Assembly: GCF_040729435.1 (NCBI RefSeq)
Contig: NZ_CP160398.1
Coordinates: 1,860,001-1,924,000 of the forward strand
From: Pseudomonas sp. HOU2
GTDB lineage: Bacteria > Pseudomonadota > Gammaproteobacteria > Pseudomonadales > Pseudomonadaceae
Direction of reading: 5' to 3'
DNA length: 64,000 nucleotides
Shown here: positions 1 to 8,744 of the stretch, one piece after another
How positions within the stretch are numbered: position 1 is the first letter of the stretch
How the letters are laid out: each line of letters begins with the position of its first letter
The notes under the pieces: model-generated
What the model was told of the DNA's origin: nothing
Seen by the model: only the letters and a program-made list of their open reading frames with translations
The model's database searches: none
Made by a program: the position numbers and the translations under genes

Positions 1-1
1 C

Positions 2-529
2 CTGCTCGGCTGGCTGGACAGTCAACGCTTCAATGCGCTGGCGGGCCTGATTGAAGTGCTGTTGTGGGGGGCGTTGATCGCCGCTGTCGGCTGGTTGATC
101 TGGCGCTATCGCGAGTTCCTGCACACCTTCGTCAGTCGCCGGTCAAAGCTGCCCGCCCGCGTCAGGCCACCTGCACCGCAGCAGGCATTCGGCCTCGATC
201 TGAGCCCGCAAACCCTGCCCGACGACATCGCCGCCAGTGCCGAACAACTCTGGCAGACCCAGCCGCGCGCCGCGCTGGGCCTGCTCTATCGCGGATTACT
301 CAGCCGTCTGCTGCACGACTTTGCCCTGACCTTGAAACCCGCTGACACCGAGCATCAAGTGCTGCTGCGGGTCGAGCAACTGCAGCGCCCTGAACTGCTG
401 GCGTTCAGTCGCAGCCTGACGCAGCACTGGCAGAACATGGCCTACGGGCACCGCGTACCGGCGGCGCATCTGCAACAGGAATTGTGTGACGGCTGGCGCG
501 CCTTGTTCGACCATGGAGCGCGCACTTGA
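2..529 (+). CDS. DUF4129 domain-containing membrane protein (C-terminal part)
   Basis: The reading frame is open from base 2, so the gene begins outside the window; only the last ~175 residues are visible. A hydrophobic segment (about residues 17-35 of the visible part) is followed by a basic linker and a soluble helical domain with LWQTQPRAALGLLYRGLLS, typical of the DUF4129 C-terminus. It is the first visible member of a tightly packed + strand operon: its TGA overlaps the TTG start of the DUF4350 gene. DUF4129, DUF4350, MoxR and DUF58 genes commonly occur together in pseudomonads. Their exact role is unsettled; a MoxR chaperone acting on membrane-anchored vWA-type partners is the usual proposal. 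Confidence 0.75.
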   Translation: MLGWLDSQRFNALAGLIEVLLWGALIAAVGWLIWRYREFLHTFVSRRSKLPARVRPPAPQQAFGLDLSPQTLPDDIAASAEQLWQTQPRAALGLLYRGLLSRLLHDFALTLKPADTEHQVLLRVEQLQRPELLAFSRSLTQHWQNMAYGHRVPAAHLQQELCDGWRALFDHGART

Positions 530-1689
530 ACCGGCGCAGCGCGTGGCTGCTCGGCGGGCTGATCGTCGCCCTGCTCGCGGCGTTGAGCATTTATCTGTAC
601 CTCAAGGCCCGGCCCTATCAGGAAGTGATCGATCACGGCCCTTCGCCCCAGGCACAGGCCAATCCTTATCTGGCGGCAGAGATGTTTTTGCGTGAACGCG
701 GGCTCAACGTCGGCCATGCCGAAACGCTGGCGGTGCTGCCGGATATCGATCCGCGTCGGCACACTCTGCTGTTGTTCGGCGAACGTTCGCGCATGACCCC
801 GCGTCAGGTCGATCAAGTGTTGAACTGGGCCCGCGCCGGTGGGCGCCTGGTGTTCGTGGCCGAAGCGTTGTGGGACAAGCAGGCCAGACAAAGCGCTGAC
901 CTGTTGCTGGATCGGGTGCAGTTGCACCAGTCCCTGAGCAAGGATCTCAAGGAGCCGCCGGCGGAGCTGGCCGATGATCCGTACCCGAACCTGACCAAGC
1001 TCTACCTGGAAGACGAGGACGCGCCGGCCTACGCCGGTTTCGACACCGCGTTCCATCTGGAGGATCCGAACAATCTCGCCCAGGCCTGGGCCAACAGCGC
1101 CAAGGCCACGCACATGATGCAACTGCCGTACGGCCTCGGCTCGATCACCGTGGTCACCGATGCCGAACTGTGGAAGACCCCGGCCATCAACAAGCACGAC
1201 AACGCCTGGCTGCTCTGGTACCTGAGCGCCGACACTGACGTCACGCTGATTTTCAACACGGTGCATGATGGTCTGCTGACCTTGCTCTGGCGTTACTTCC
1301 CGCAAGCCATCGTCGCCCTGCTGGCGCTGATCGGCCTCGGCCTGTGGCACGTTGCTGTGCGCCACGGGCCATTGCAGGCGCCCGCCGCGAGTGGCCGCCG
1401 GCAGTTGCAGGAGCACCTGCGCGCCAGTGCCGATTTCATCCTGCGCCACAACGGTCAGCACACGCTGTTGCAAGCTTTGCAGCAGGACGTGCTGCGTCGT
1501 GCCCGCCGCCGTCATCCCGGCTTCGACCAATTGAACGTGGCCGAGCAATGGCTGGTGCTGTCGCGCCTGACCCGCCAGCCAACCCGCGCCATCAGTCAGG
1601 CCCTGAGCCCGGTGCCGAAACAGCGCATGAGCAGCGCTGATTTCAGTCGCCAGGTGGCCCACCTGCAAACCTTGAGGAACACGCTATGA
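526..1689 (+). CDS. DUF4350 domain-containing protein
   Basis: A 387-residue protein starting at a TTG that overlaps the previous stop codon, which fits translational coupling. It has an N-terminal membrane anchor (about residues 6-22), a DUF4350-type periplasmic domain (NPYLAAEMFLRERG, then LLLFGERSRMTPRQVDQVLNW) and a second hydrophobic segment near residues 258-276. This is the expected topology of two membrane spans around an extracytoplasmic domain. It ends 4 bases inside the MoxR gene. The function is unknown; it probably works with the MoxR ATPase and DUF58 protein encoded next. A large antisense open frame across this gene is a GC-rich shadow. Confidence 0.75.
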   Translation: MNRRSAWLLGGLIVALLAALSIYLYLKARPYQEVIDHGPSPQAQANPYLAAEMFLRERGLNVGHAETLAVLPDIDPRRHTLLLFGERSRMTPRQVDQVLNWARAGGRLVFVAEALWDKQARQSADLLLDRVQLHQSLSKDLKEPPAELADDPYPNLTKLYLEDEDAPAYAGFDTAFHLEDPNNLAQAWANSAKATHMMQLPYGLGSITVVTDAELWKTPAINKHDNAWLLWYLSADTDVTLIFNTVHDGLLTLLWRYFPQAIVALLALIGLGLWHVAVRHGPLQAPAASGRRQLQEHLRASADFILRHNGQHTLLQALQQDVLRRARRRHPGFDQLNVAEQWLVLSRLTRQPTRAISQALSPVPKQRMSSADFSRQVAHLQTLRNTL

Positions 1690-2687
1690 GTGAACAGATC
1701 GAGCCCGGCAGCGCCAGCCACGCCGCCCAGCAACGCCAGCGTGCCAGTCAGTTGGCGCAAGCGCTGCGCGGCGAATTGCAGAAGGCCCTGATCGGCCAGA
1801 ACAGCGTGATCGACGATGTGCTGACCGCGCTGATCGCCGGCGGTCACGTGCTGCTTGAGGGCGTTCCGGGGCTGGGCAAAACGCTGCTGGTACGGGCGCT
1901 GGCGCGCTGCTTCGGCGGCGAGTTCGCGCGCATCCAGTTCACCCCGGACCTGATGCCCAGCGACGTCACCGGCCACGCGGTGTACGACCTGCACACCGAG
2001 CAATTCAAGCTGCGCAAGGGGCCGTTGTTCACCCACCTGCTGCTGGCCGACGAGATCAACCGCGCCCCGGCAAAAACCCAGGCGGCGTTGCTCGAAGCGA
2101 TGCAGGAGCGCCAGGTCACCCTCGAAGGCCGGGCGCTGCCGATCGCCCAGCCGTTCATGGTGCTCGCCACCCAGAACCCGATCGAGCAGGAAGGCACTTA
2201 TCCCTTGCCGGAAGCCGAGCTCGACCGCTTCATGCTCAAGATCCGCATGGATTACCCGGAGGCCGAGCAAGAGCTGAACATGGTGCGTCAGGTCAGCCGC
2301 TCGACCCGCGCCGACATGCTCGACGTGCAGCCGCTGCGCACGGTCCTGCAAGCCAAGGACGTGCAAGCCCTGCAACGCATCGCCAGCGACCTGCCGATCG
2401 ACGATCAAGTGCTCGATTACGCCGTGCGGCTAGCGCGCAGCACCCGTTCCTGGCCCGGCCTGAGCCTCGGCGCCGGGCCGCGTGCCTCGATTGCGCTGGT
2501 GCGATGCGCCCGCGCCCGTGCGTTGCTGCGCGGCGGCGAGTTCGTGATTCCCGATGACATCAAGGGTTGCGCGCTCTCGGTGCTGCGCCATCGGGTGCGA
2601 GTGGCGCCGGAGCTGGACATCGAAGGTCTGCAGGTCGATCAGGTGCTGCAACAATTGCTCGACCAAGTGCCGGCGCCGCGCTTGTGA
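1686..2687 (+). CDS. MoxR-family AAA+ ATPase
   Basis: A 333-residue cytoplasmic AAA+ ATPase. Walker A is GVPGLGKT (about residues 59-66) and Walker B LLLADEIN, followed by RAPAKTQAALLEAMQERQV and the sensor-1 region ATQNPIEQEGTYPLPEAELD, all diagnostic of the MoxR/RavA class. The C-terminal lid contains GPRASIALVRCARARALL. MoxR proteins act as chaperones that mature or activate vWA-domain partners, here most likely the DUF58 protein encoded immediately downstream. Start ATG overlaps the end of the DUF4350 gene (ATGA), and the stop overlaps the GTG start of the DUF58 gene, so the four genes form one coupled unit. Confidence 0.9.
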   Translation: MSEQIEPGSASHAAQQRQRASQLAQALRGELQKALIGQNSVIDDVLTALIAGGHVLLEGVPGLGKTLLVRALARCFGGEFARIQFTPDLMPSDVTGHAVYDLHTEQFKLRKGPLFTHLLLADEINRAPAKTQAALLEAMQERQVTLEGRALPIAQPFMVLATQNPIEQEGTYPLPEAELDRFMLKIRMDYPEAEQELNMVRQVSRSTRADMLDVQPLRTVLQAKDVQALQRIASDLPIDDQVLDYAVRLARSTRSWPGLSLGAGPRASIALVRCARARALLRGGEFVIPDDIKGCALSVLRHRVRVAPELDIEGLQVDQVLQQLLDQVPAPRL

Positions 2688-4015
2688 AACCGTCACGCCT
2701 GCTGCTGATCTGGCTCGCGATTCTGCTGGCCGTCGGCACGCTGCTGGGCACGCTGCAAGCCCTAGACATCGACGTACCCGCCACGCTGTTGTCGATCAAC
2801 TGGGGCTTGCTCCTGGCCCTGCTGGTGCTGGCGATCATCGATGCGCTGCGCCTGAACAACCTGCCCTCGCCGCGCATCCAGCGGCAGATGCCCGGCAGCC
2901 TGGCACTCGGCCGTTGGAGCGAGGTGCGGCTGCAGCTCAGCCATGACTTCATCGAGCCGGTCGCGGTAGAGATTTTCGACCACGTGCCACAGGGCCTGAG
3001 CTTCGAAAACCTGCCGCTGGCGATTGAACTGCAACCCGGGCAATTCAGCGCGGTCGGCTACCGTCTGCGCCCGCTCAAGCGCGGGCACTTCAGCTTCGAG
3101 CATTGCGAAATCAACCTGCCCAGCCCGTTCGGTCTGTGGACAGGCAAACGCCTGCTCGCCGTGAGCGGCGAGATCCGCGTCTACCCGGACTTCGCAAAGC
3201 TCTACGGTGGGCAGTTGTTGGCGGTGGACAACTGGCTCAGCCAGCTCGGTGTGCGCCAGCGCCAGCGTCGCGGGCAGGGTCAGGAATTTCATCAGTTGCG
3301 CGAATTTCGCGAGGGCGACAGCCTGCGCCAGATCGACTGGAAAGCCACCGCCCGTCAGCGCACGCCGATTGCCCGCGAGTATGAAGACGAGCGTGATCAA
3401 CAGATCATGTTCATGCTCGATTGCGGGCGGCAAATGCGCAGCCAGGATGGCGAGCTGTCGCATTTCGACCATGCGTTGAATGCGTGTCTGCTGCTGAGCC
3501 ATGTCGCGCTGCGTCAGGGCGATGCGGTGGGATTGAGTACATTCGCCGTCGCGCAACCGCGTTTTCTCGCGCCAATCAAGGGTGCCAGTCAGCTCAAGGT
3601 CCTGCTCAACGCTGTTTATGATCTGGACAGCAGTCAGCGTCCTGCCGATTATTCGACCGCGACCAGCCAGCTGTTGGCCCGGCAGAAGCGCCGGGCGCTG
3701 ATCGTGCTGCTGACCAACCTGCGTGACGAGGACAGCGAAGACCTTCTCCCCAGCGTCAAACGTCTGAGCCAGCAGCATCAAGTGCTGGTGGTCAGCCTGC
3801 GCGAGGAAGCCCTCGACCGCGTGCGCAATGCCCCGGTACAAACACTGCCAGAAGCACTGGTCTATTGCGGCACGGTGGATTATCTCAATGCCCGGGCCGA
3901 ACTGCATGAGCAGTTGAATGCTCATGCAGTTCAGGTGCTGGATGTGCGCCCCGAGGAACTGGGCTCAGCAATGGTGACGCGATACTTGAGCTGGAAGAAG
4001 GTCGGAGCAATTTAA
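2684..4015 (+). CDS. DUF58 domain-containing (vWA-like) protein
   Basis: I chose the GTG at 2684, which overlaps the MoxR stop codon; the longer open frame from 2567 runs through the MoxR gene and is unlikely. The product is 443 residues. Two adjacent hydrophobic helices lie at the N-terminus (residues ~5-25 and 30-48), then a beta-rich region and the DUF58 signature, LREFREGDSLRQIDWKATAR followed by AREYEDERDQQIMFMLDCGR, where the last part begins a vWA-like fold. It is the probable client of the adjacent MoxR ATPase. The gene converges with the Tc operon, whose last stop lies only 55 bases away; I see no clear terminator hairpin in that gap. Confidence 0.85.
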   Translation: MKPSRLLLIWLAILLAVGTLLGTLQALDIDVPATLLSINWGLLLALLVLAIIDALRLNNLPSPRIQRQMPGSLALGRWSEVRLQLSHDFIEPVAVEIFDHVPQGLSFENLPLAIELQPGQFSAVGYRLRPLKRGHFSFEHCEINLPSPFGLWTGKRLLAVSGEIRVYPDFAKLYGGQLLAVDNWLSQLGVRQRQRRGQGQEFHQLREFREGDSLRQIDWKATARQRTPIAREYEDERDQQIMFMLDCGRQMRSQDGELSHFDHALNACLLLSHVALRQGDAVGLSTFAVAQPRFLAPIKGASQLKVLLNAVYDLDSSQRPADYSTATSQLLARQKRRALIVLLTNLRDEDSEDLLPSVKRLSQQHQVLVVSLREEALDRVRNAPVQTLPEALVYCGTVDYLNARAELHEQLNAHAVQVLDVRPEELGSAMVTRYLSWKKVGAI

Positions 4016-4070
4016 CGACGTGGGAACAGATGAAAGCTCACGCCGCTAACGGCATCCAGTCAGTGCCGCG

Positions 4071-7000
4071 TTATTTATCTTCTGCATCCTCATTCGCGCT
4101 CCGCGCGATGACCCGGAATCGAGCACCATGTGAACCAACTATGCCCGGACTATACAACGACATCGCAAATTGCGTTTGCACGGGAACATCTACCTTCATT
4201 TTCCAGAGGACAATGCGTTGGTCGACTCTCCTTAGCACATTGATAGCTGGAGTAAAGATGATGCCTGGATGAGTGCATCCGACAGAGCATTGCCGACCGA
4301 TCCAATCGACTGGAAAAACTCCCTGAATGCTGACCTCGCTGCCTTGCACTAGAGGACTAATCGTATGAAACGGAATGGTAATGATCAAATTGTCGGCCAA
4401 CAGTCCAACTTCGTTTATCACACGATTGTCATAGTCGCTCACCCATACATCAACACCATCCGTGACACCGTCTCGCCCGCTCCTCACGGAAGCACTGAGC
4501 CTTGCTATTCCGGTGTCGGGGTACTCCGTCGGCAGAACCGAATGCCGAGACCAGCCGCTCGCATCAGTTGTCACCACCACCGATTGATTTGCCGTTAAAG
4601 ACCAGGTCACCTCTATATTTTCTGCAGGCCTGCCGGTAGTTCGGTTCAGCACTTGTACCTGCACAGACTGCGGTTTGGAAAGTTCCACAGCCGTACTGGC
4701 CACCGTCAGATCCTTTAGCTCCAAGTCATGACTAACGAAAAATTCCAGCGATTGTGAATTTTGGAAGCCTACCGTTGCAGTGAGTACGAAAGTCCCCAAT
4801 TCCCACTGTTCGAAGTCCACCCGCGATTTGCCGTCAACTCCTGTTTTGGTGTCAGGTAAATTCCTTCCTGGAAACGCCCATACGACGTTTATTCCACCAA
4901 CGGGCTTGCCGCTTGAATGCGATACAACGGTCACTTCCGCAATGATTCGCTGGCCGGGAAGAATGGTTTGCGCGGGGCTGGTCAACGACTCAATCACCGG
5001 CACTATGCCGTAATACCCCAGTTGCGCCATATCCCAGCCACCCAGCCCGCCTCGGACAATGGCCGATAAAACTCCCTGCGAGTCAGCCGGATAGGTAAAG
5101 GTCAAACGGGCAAGACCCTCCTCATCCGTCACCGATGGCGTCAAGGCAGTCCCGGCAAAATCCCAGTGCACTTGCACACCCGCCAGCGGCACACCGGTAT
5201 GTGCCGACACCACTTTGGCAATGGCGTGCGCGCGCTCCTCATTGGGTGGCAAGCGTGAATCTTCCGGCTCATACAGTTCGCTGATTACTCGCGGTTCCTC
5301 AAGCGTGTACGGCAGATCAACCGACTCCGAACGAACCGCGCCTCCTACACTCGCCGTCACTACCGCCGCGCCCGGCGTCTGCGGTTTGAAGCGCACAGTG
5401 GCGACACCATAAAAGTCGGTCAGACTGGTGACCGCCCCCAGATCCTCGTTGCGCCAGGTCACCAATACCCCGGCGATACCTTGACCGGAAATGGATGACA
5501 CCACTGTCACCTGCTCGACCAGCTCCTGCTCCCATTCCACCACTTGCTGAACGCTACTATGGGTGAGGAGTTTCCACACCTGCGCCCCCTCCCCCAGCGA
5601 CATCGCATTGGCCGGTGACAGATTGGCCAGGCGCTCCGCTCCCAGGCGCAGCGCGAAGCCACCGTCCTTCAGGTCGGCGCAACGCAGGGAATAGCTCAAA
5701 CCGCTTGCCGAGGGGCGCGATGCGCCGAGCGCAGGTTCGAAACTCAGACCCAGTTCCGCAGGGCCGGTGCCGGTCAAGCCCAGGGTCAGCTCCTGCTTGA
5801 ACAACGGGCTGCCTTCCGGAAGCAGTACTTCGATGGCATGTGAGCCATTGCGTCGCGGAAAGTAGGTGTGACTGCCCCATGGATGTTCATCATGCCCGTC
5901 GAAACTCACCCGCACATCTTCCCAAGGGTCACGGCCAAGTGCTGTAAAGGACAAGGCGCGCTGCTCTTCATAACCGTCGAACGGGCTGAACACACTGGCC
6001 ACGACGTTCTGCTCACCGGGACTGCTCGGCACCAGCGCAAACCCGGACCAGCCCAGTGCATCGCTGACGACGGTGTCTGAACTGCCAGCGGATTTCCACT
6101 GCACTGCCACCTGTGCCACCGCTTGCCCGGTGAACGCCGAAACCACCCTGACCCAGCTCCACGCCTTATCCTTGCCGATGACGGCGTCAATCGCTGACTC
6201 ACGCCAGTCTTCGATTCGCAGCTTGTTGTGAGCGAGCTGCATCGGATTGGTGCTCATGGAGCGATCCAGGGAAGACAAGAAAAGCCCGACACTAAAGGCG
6301 CCGGAGACCTTGCTCGAGGTGAAATCCAGACTCCAGCCGACACCACCGTCACTGATTTTTTGAGCTTGATCGAGGGGCGGTTCAATACTCGCTTCCAGAT
6401 CATCAGCCGGCGTGCCTTGCCACACCAGCGTTGCCTGCAAACCCACCAGCGGACTCAAGGCCTTGGGCAGATAGCGCAAGCTGTGTACGGCGCCAATGCA
6501 CGGGAACAGTGTCTGACTCGCGGCAGTGGCGGTCACCTGATCCAGCATCAGCGTCAATTCATCCATCAGTTGCGTGGAAATCAACCGACCAAACAATTCC
6601 CGGGGCGATGCAAGCCCCGGGGTGCTCAAGGCCAGACTGAACAGGCTGCTGGTACTCGACGCGTTCTGCGAACTGAAGTGCCATTCCAGCCCCAATGGCC
6701 CAAGCCGCAACGGCTTGTCGATATCCGAGACGATCAAGCCGATCCCCGGCGGCTCGCCACGCCATTTCAGCGTGACCATCTCGCCATTCAGCGAACTGCC
6801 GGGCGTGATTTCTATCCGCAAGGTGTGCGGGTCTCCGCGCCAGCACAGCAGGCCCAATTCGGTCAGGTCAACCTCATTGCCGTCAAACAGGATGTTGATT
6901 TTGCCTTTCCAAGGGCTGCTCTGCAGTGCCTTGACCGCAAACGGTCGCTCCATCGGCACCGCTTCGTCATGCGCCCGCACGCGGGCATTCACCACCAGCT

Positions 7001-8744
7001 CACCGGCGCGGCTCGGTTGATACAGCACGCTGGCCCAGCCACCGATCCCCGATCGGGTGGCAATCGTGCCTTCGGGTGTATCCCAGTCCACCTGTGCATT
7101 GTTGACCGGATCACCTTCGCCGCTGGCGACCATATGCACCACTTGCACACGCAGCAGCACGCTCTCGCCTTCGTCCACCACGGGAAACTTGTTGGCCTCC
7201 TGAACGTCGCCAATGCGCACCAGATTGCGTGCCAGTGACATCGGTTTCCTGTCTGAGCGCAGCAGTAACTTCGAGCACGACAGCTGCAACTGGAAACGCC
7301 CGTCGAGCTCGTCCCGGCAGACCAGTTCCCAGTTGAGATCGGCGGTACCGACGGGGACGAATTTTTCCAGCTCGGGACGTACCTGTACGCCTAACTGTGC
7401 CGCGGAATCCCCTTCCCAGTGCATTGCCAATTCGGTATCGCGTAACACTTCAGGCACACGCACGCTCAGTTGATAGGTCGAGCCACGATTGGGATAACCG
7501 GTCTTTTGCGCCCAGGGCAAGGCGTTGCTTTCTACCACCGCCAGTAGATCCTTCCATGGATCAGTCGCCAGCACCTGAACGTCCAGCGTCGTGGTTTCGA
7601 CCCCGCTGGCATAGTAGGGGCTTGCCACCGAGGCCTGGATAACAAGCTTGCCAGCGACCGTTGGCAGGTAATCGAAATACGCCCAGCCCTCGGCGTCGGT
7701 CGGTGTCGTGCCCAATACCCCCAGCCCCTCACTCGCCCAGGTCACCGTGCGACCGGCCAGATACTGACCGGTGTACCAGGAGGCCACTCGCACCCCCAGA
7801 CGCACCGATTGCGTCAACTCCAGCACCGGGAAATACGCCGCCTCCAGCACCTCACGGAACACCAGCCGGTGATGCCCCAGCGAGACTTGCATCGAATACG
7901 GCTCGGCGGTGTACTGGTTCACCAGTTGCACCGTGAACAGGTAAGGATCCTGATCACCAATCAGCGGGCACTGCAGGATCCACGGTGAATCCAGCGGTTG
8001 ATCGACGCCCCAGTCAGGCGTCGCAGTAACCGCGCCTTGTGGATTGTCATCGCTCACCAATGCCGCTTTGGTGTGCAGCCAGGGGCTGTCGGGGTCGAGT
8101 ACGAACGCAAGCTGGTGCTGGAAGCTCCCGTCCACGCCCAGGCAGAGGTAAACCAGCTTGCCGGGTGACAACTGCTCCGCGTCTACCTTCACCGTCTGCA
8201 TCCGCGCGGGCTCAAGTTCCACGTCCAGGCGAATACGAGTGCTCAAAACCTTCAGGTGATAGTCCTCTGGATCAGCATTACCCGGAGCGACCACTGTGAC
8301 GCGAATCCTGTCCTGGCGCTGCAACGGCAAATCGAGCACGGCGTTGTACTTGAGCGGTCTGAATTCCAGCGGCAACCCTTGAGTGATCCGTGCCTGGTCC
8401 TCTTCATGGTTACGAGGGATGCCGGGCGGCAACGGGATTTCTCTAAGCGTGATCCCACTTTCATCAGTGAATATCATGCGGCCCGCTTCGGTATGCCGCG
8501 TTTCATACAGGAAACTCAGCACATACCTGGCTCCGGCGCTCGGCGTTGCAGGTGCGGTCATTTCCTGAAAGGCAGAGCCTAGGTTTCCTACTGAAAGCAT
8601 CCTGATCTGTGTACCTTCGTACGGCTCGCCCACGACCGTAACCCAGCGGCTGTTAACCGGCCCCTTTTCCCAATGTTTCAAGGCCTCGCTGAAATTACCA
8701 TTGAGCACCAGACTGTCATTAGCCTTAATGACGGGTTTAACCAT
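4071..8744 (-). CDS. Large Ig-like (Big1/invasin-type) modular protein of the Tc operon
   Basis: A 1557-residue protein with no signal peptide, last gene of the TcA operon. It starts at ATG 8744 with a good AAAGGAG site and overlaps the TcA2 stop by 8 bases. The N-terminus (NGNFSEALKHWEKG) resembles a galactose-binding or carbohydrate-binding-module fold. The rest is beta-sandwich modules: units beginning with D/S-P-W near residues 220, 395, 608 and 938 precede Big1-like Ig domains, for example SGQGIAGVLVTWRNEDLGAV and TGVPLAGVQVHWDFAG. The last ~120 residues match nothing I know and are encoded by less GC-rich DNA. Ig-like repeats suggest adhesion or receptor binding. By position I infer an accessory or receptor-binding partner of the TcA pore; an unrelated secreted adhesin would be expected to carry an export signal. 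Confidence 0.8.
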   Translation of the reverse strand: MVKPVIKANDSLVLNGNFSEALKHWEKGPVNSRWVTVVGEPYEGTQIRMLSVGNLGSAFQEMTAPATPSAGARYVLSFLYETRHTEAGRMIFTDESGITLREIPLPPGIPRNHEEDQARITQGLPLEFRPLKYNAVLDLPLQRQDRIRVTVVAPGNADPEDYHLKVLSTRIRLDVELEPARMQTVKVDAEQLSPGKLVYLCLGVDGSFQHQLAFVLDPDSPWLHTKAALVSDDNPQGAVTATPDWGVDQPLDSPWILQCPLIGDQDPYLFTVQLVNQYTAEPYSMQVSLGHHRLVFREVLEAAYFPVLELTQSVRLGVRVASWYTGQYLAGRTVTWASEGLGVLGTTPTDAEGWAYFDYLPTVAGKLVIQASVASPYYASGVETTTLDVQVLATDPWKDLLAVVESNALPWAQKTGYPNRGSTYQLSVRVPEVLRDTELAMHWEGDSAAQLGVQVRPELEKFVPVGTADLNWELVCRDELDGRFQLQLSCSKLLLRSDRKPMSLARNLVRIGDVQEANKFPVVDEGESVLLRVQVVHMVASGEGDPVNNAQVDWDTPEGTIATRSGIGGWASVLYQPSRAGELVVNARVRAHDEAVPMERPFAVKALQSSPWKGKINILFDGNEVDLTELGLLCWRGDPHTLRIEITPGSSLNGEMVTLKWRGEPPGIGLIVSDIDKPLRLGPLGLEWHFSSQNASSTSSLFSLALSTPGLASPRELFGRLISTQLMDELTLMLDQVTATAASQTLFPCIGAVHSLRYLPKALSPLVGLQATLVWQGTPADDLEASIEPPLDQAQKISDGGVGWSLDFTSSKVSGAFSVGLFLSSLDRSMSTNPMQLAHNKLRIEDWRESAIDAVIGKDKAWSWVRVVSAFTGQAVAQVAVQWKSAGSSDTVVSDALGWSGFALVPSSPGEQNVVASVFSPFDGYEEQRALSFTALGRDPWEDVRVSFDGHDEHPWGSHTYFPRRNGSHAIEVLLPEGSPLFKQELTLGLTGTGPAELGLSFEPALGASRPSASGLSYSLRCADLKDGGFALRLGAERLANLSPANAMSLGEGAQVWKLLTHSSVQQVVEWEQELVEQVTVVSSISGQGIAGVLVTWRNEDLGAVTSLTDFYGVATVRFKPQTPGAAVVTASVGGAVRSESVDLPYTLEEPRVISELYEPEDSRLPPNEERAHAIAKVVSAHTGVPLAGVQVHWDFAGTALTPSVTDEEGLARLTFTYPADSQGVLSAIVRGGLGGWDMAQLGYYGIVPVIESLTSPAQTILPGQRIIAEVTVVSHSSGKPVGGINVVWAFPGRNLPDTKTGVDGKSRVDFEQWELGTFVLTATVGFQNSQSLEFFVSHDLELKDLTVASTAVELSKPQSVQVQVLNRTTGRPAENIEVTWSLTANQSVVVTTDASGWSRHSVLPTEYPDTGIARLSASVRSGRDGVTDGVDVWVSDYDNRVINEVGLLADNLIITIPFHTISPLVQGSEVSIQGVFPVDWIGRQCSVGCTHPGIIFTPAINVLRRVDQRIVLWKMKVDVPVQTQFAMSLYSPGIVGSHGARFRVIARSANEDAEDK

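Noticed and set aside
442..1668. Long minus-strand open frame across the DUF4350 gene
   Set aside because: Composition-driven antisense frame; no family match, no ribosome site, and the + strand gene has clear domains and operon overlaps.
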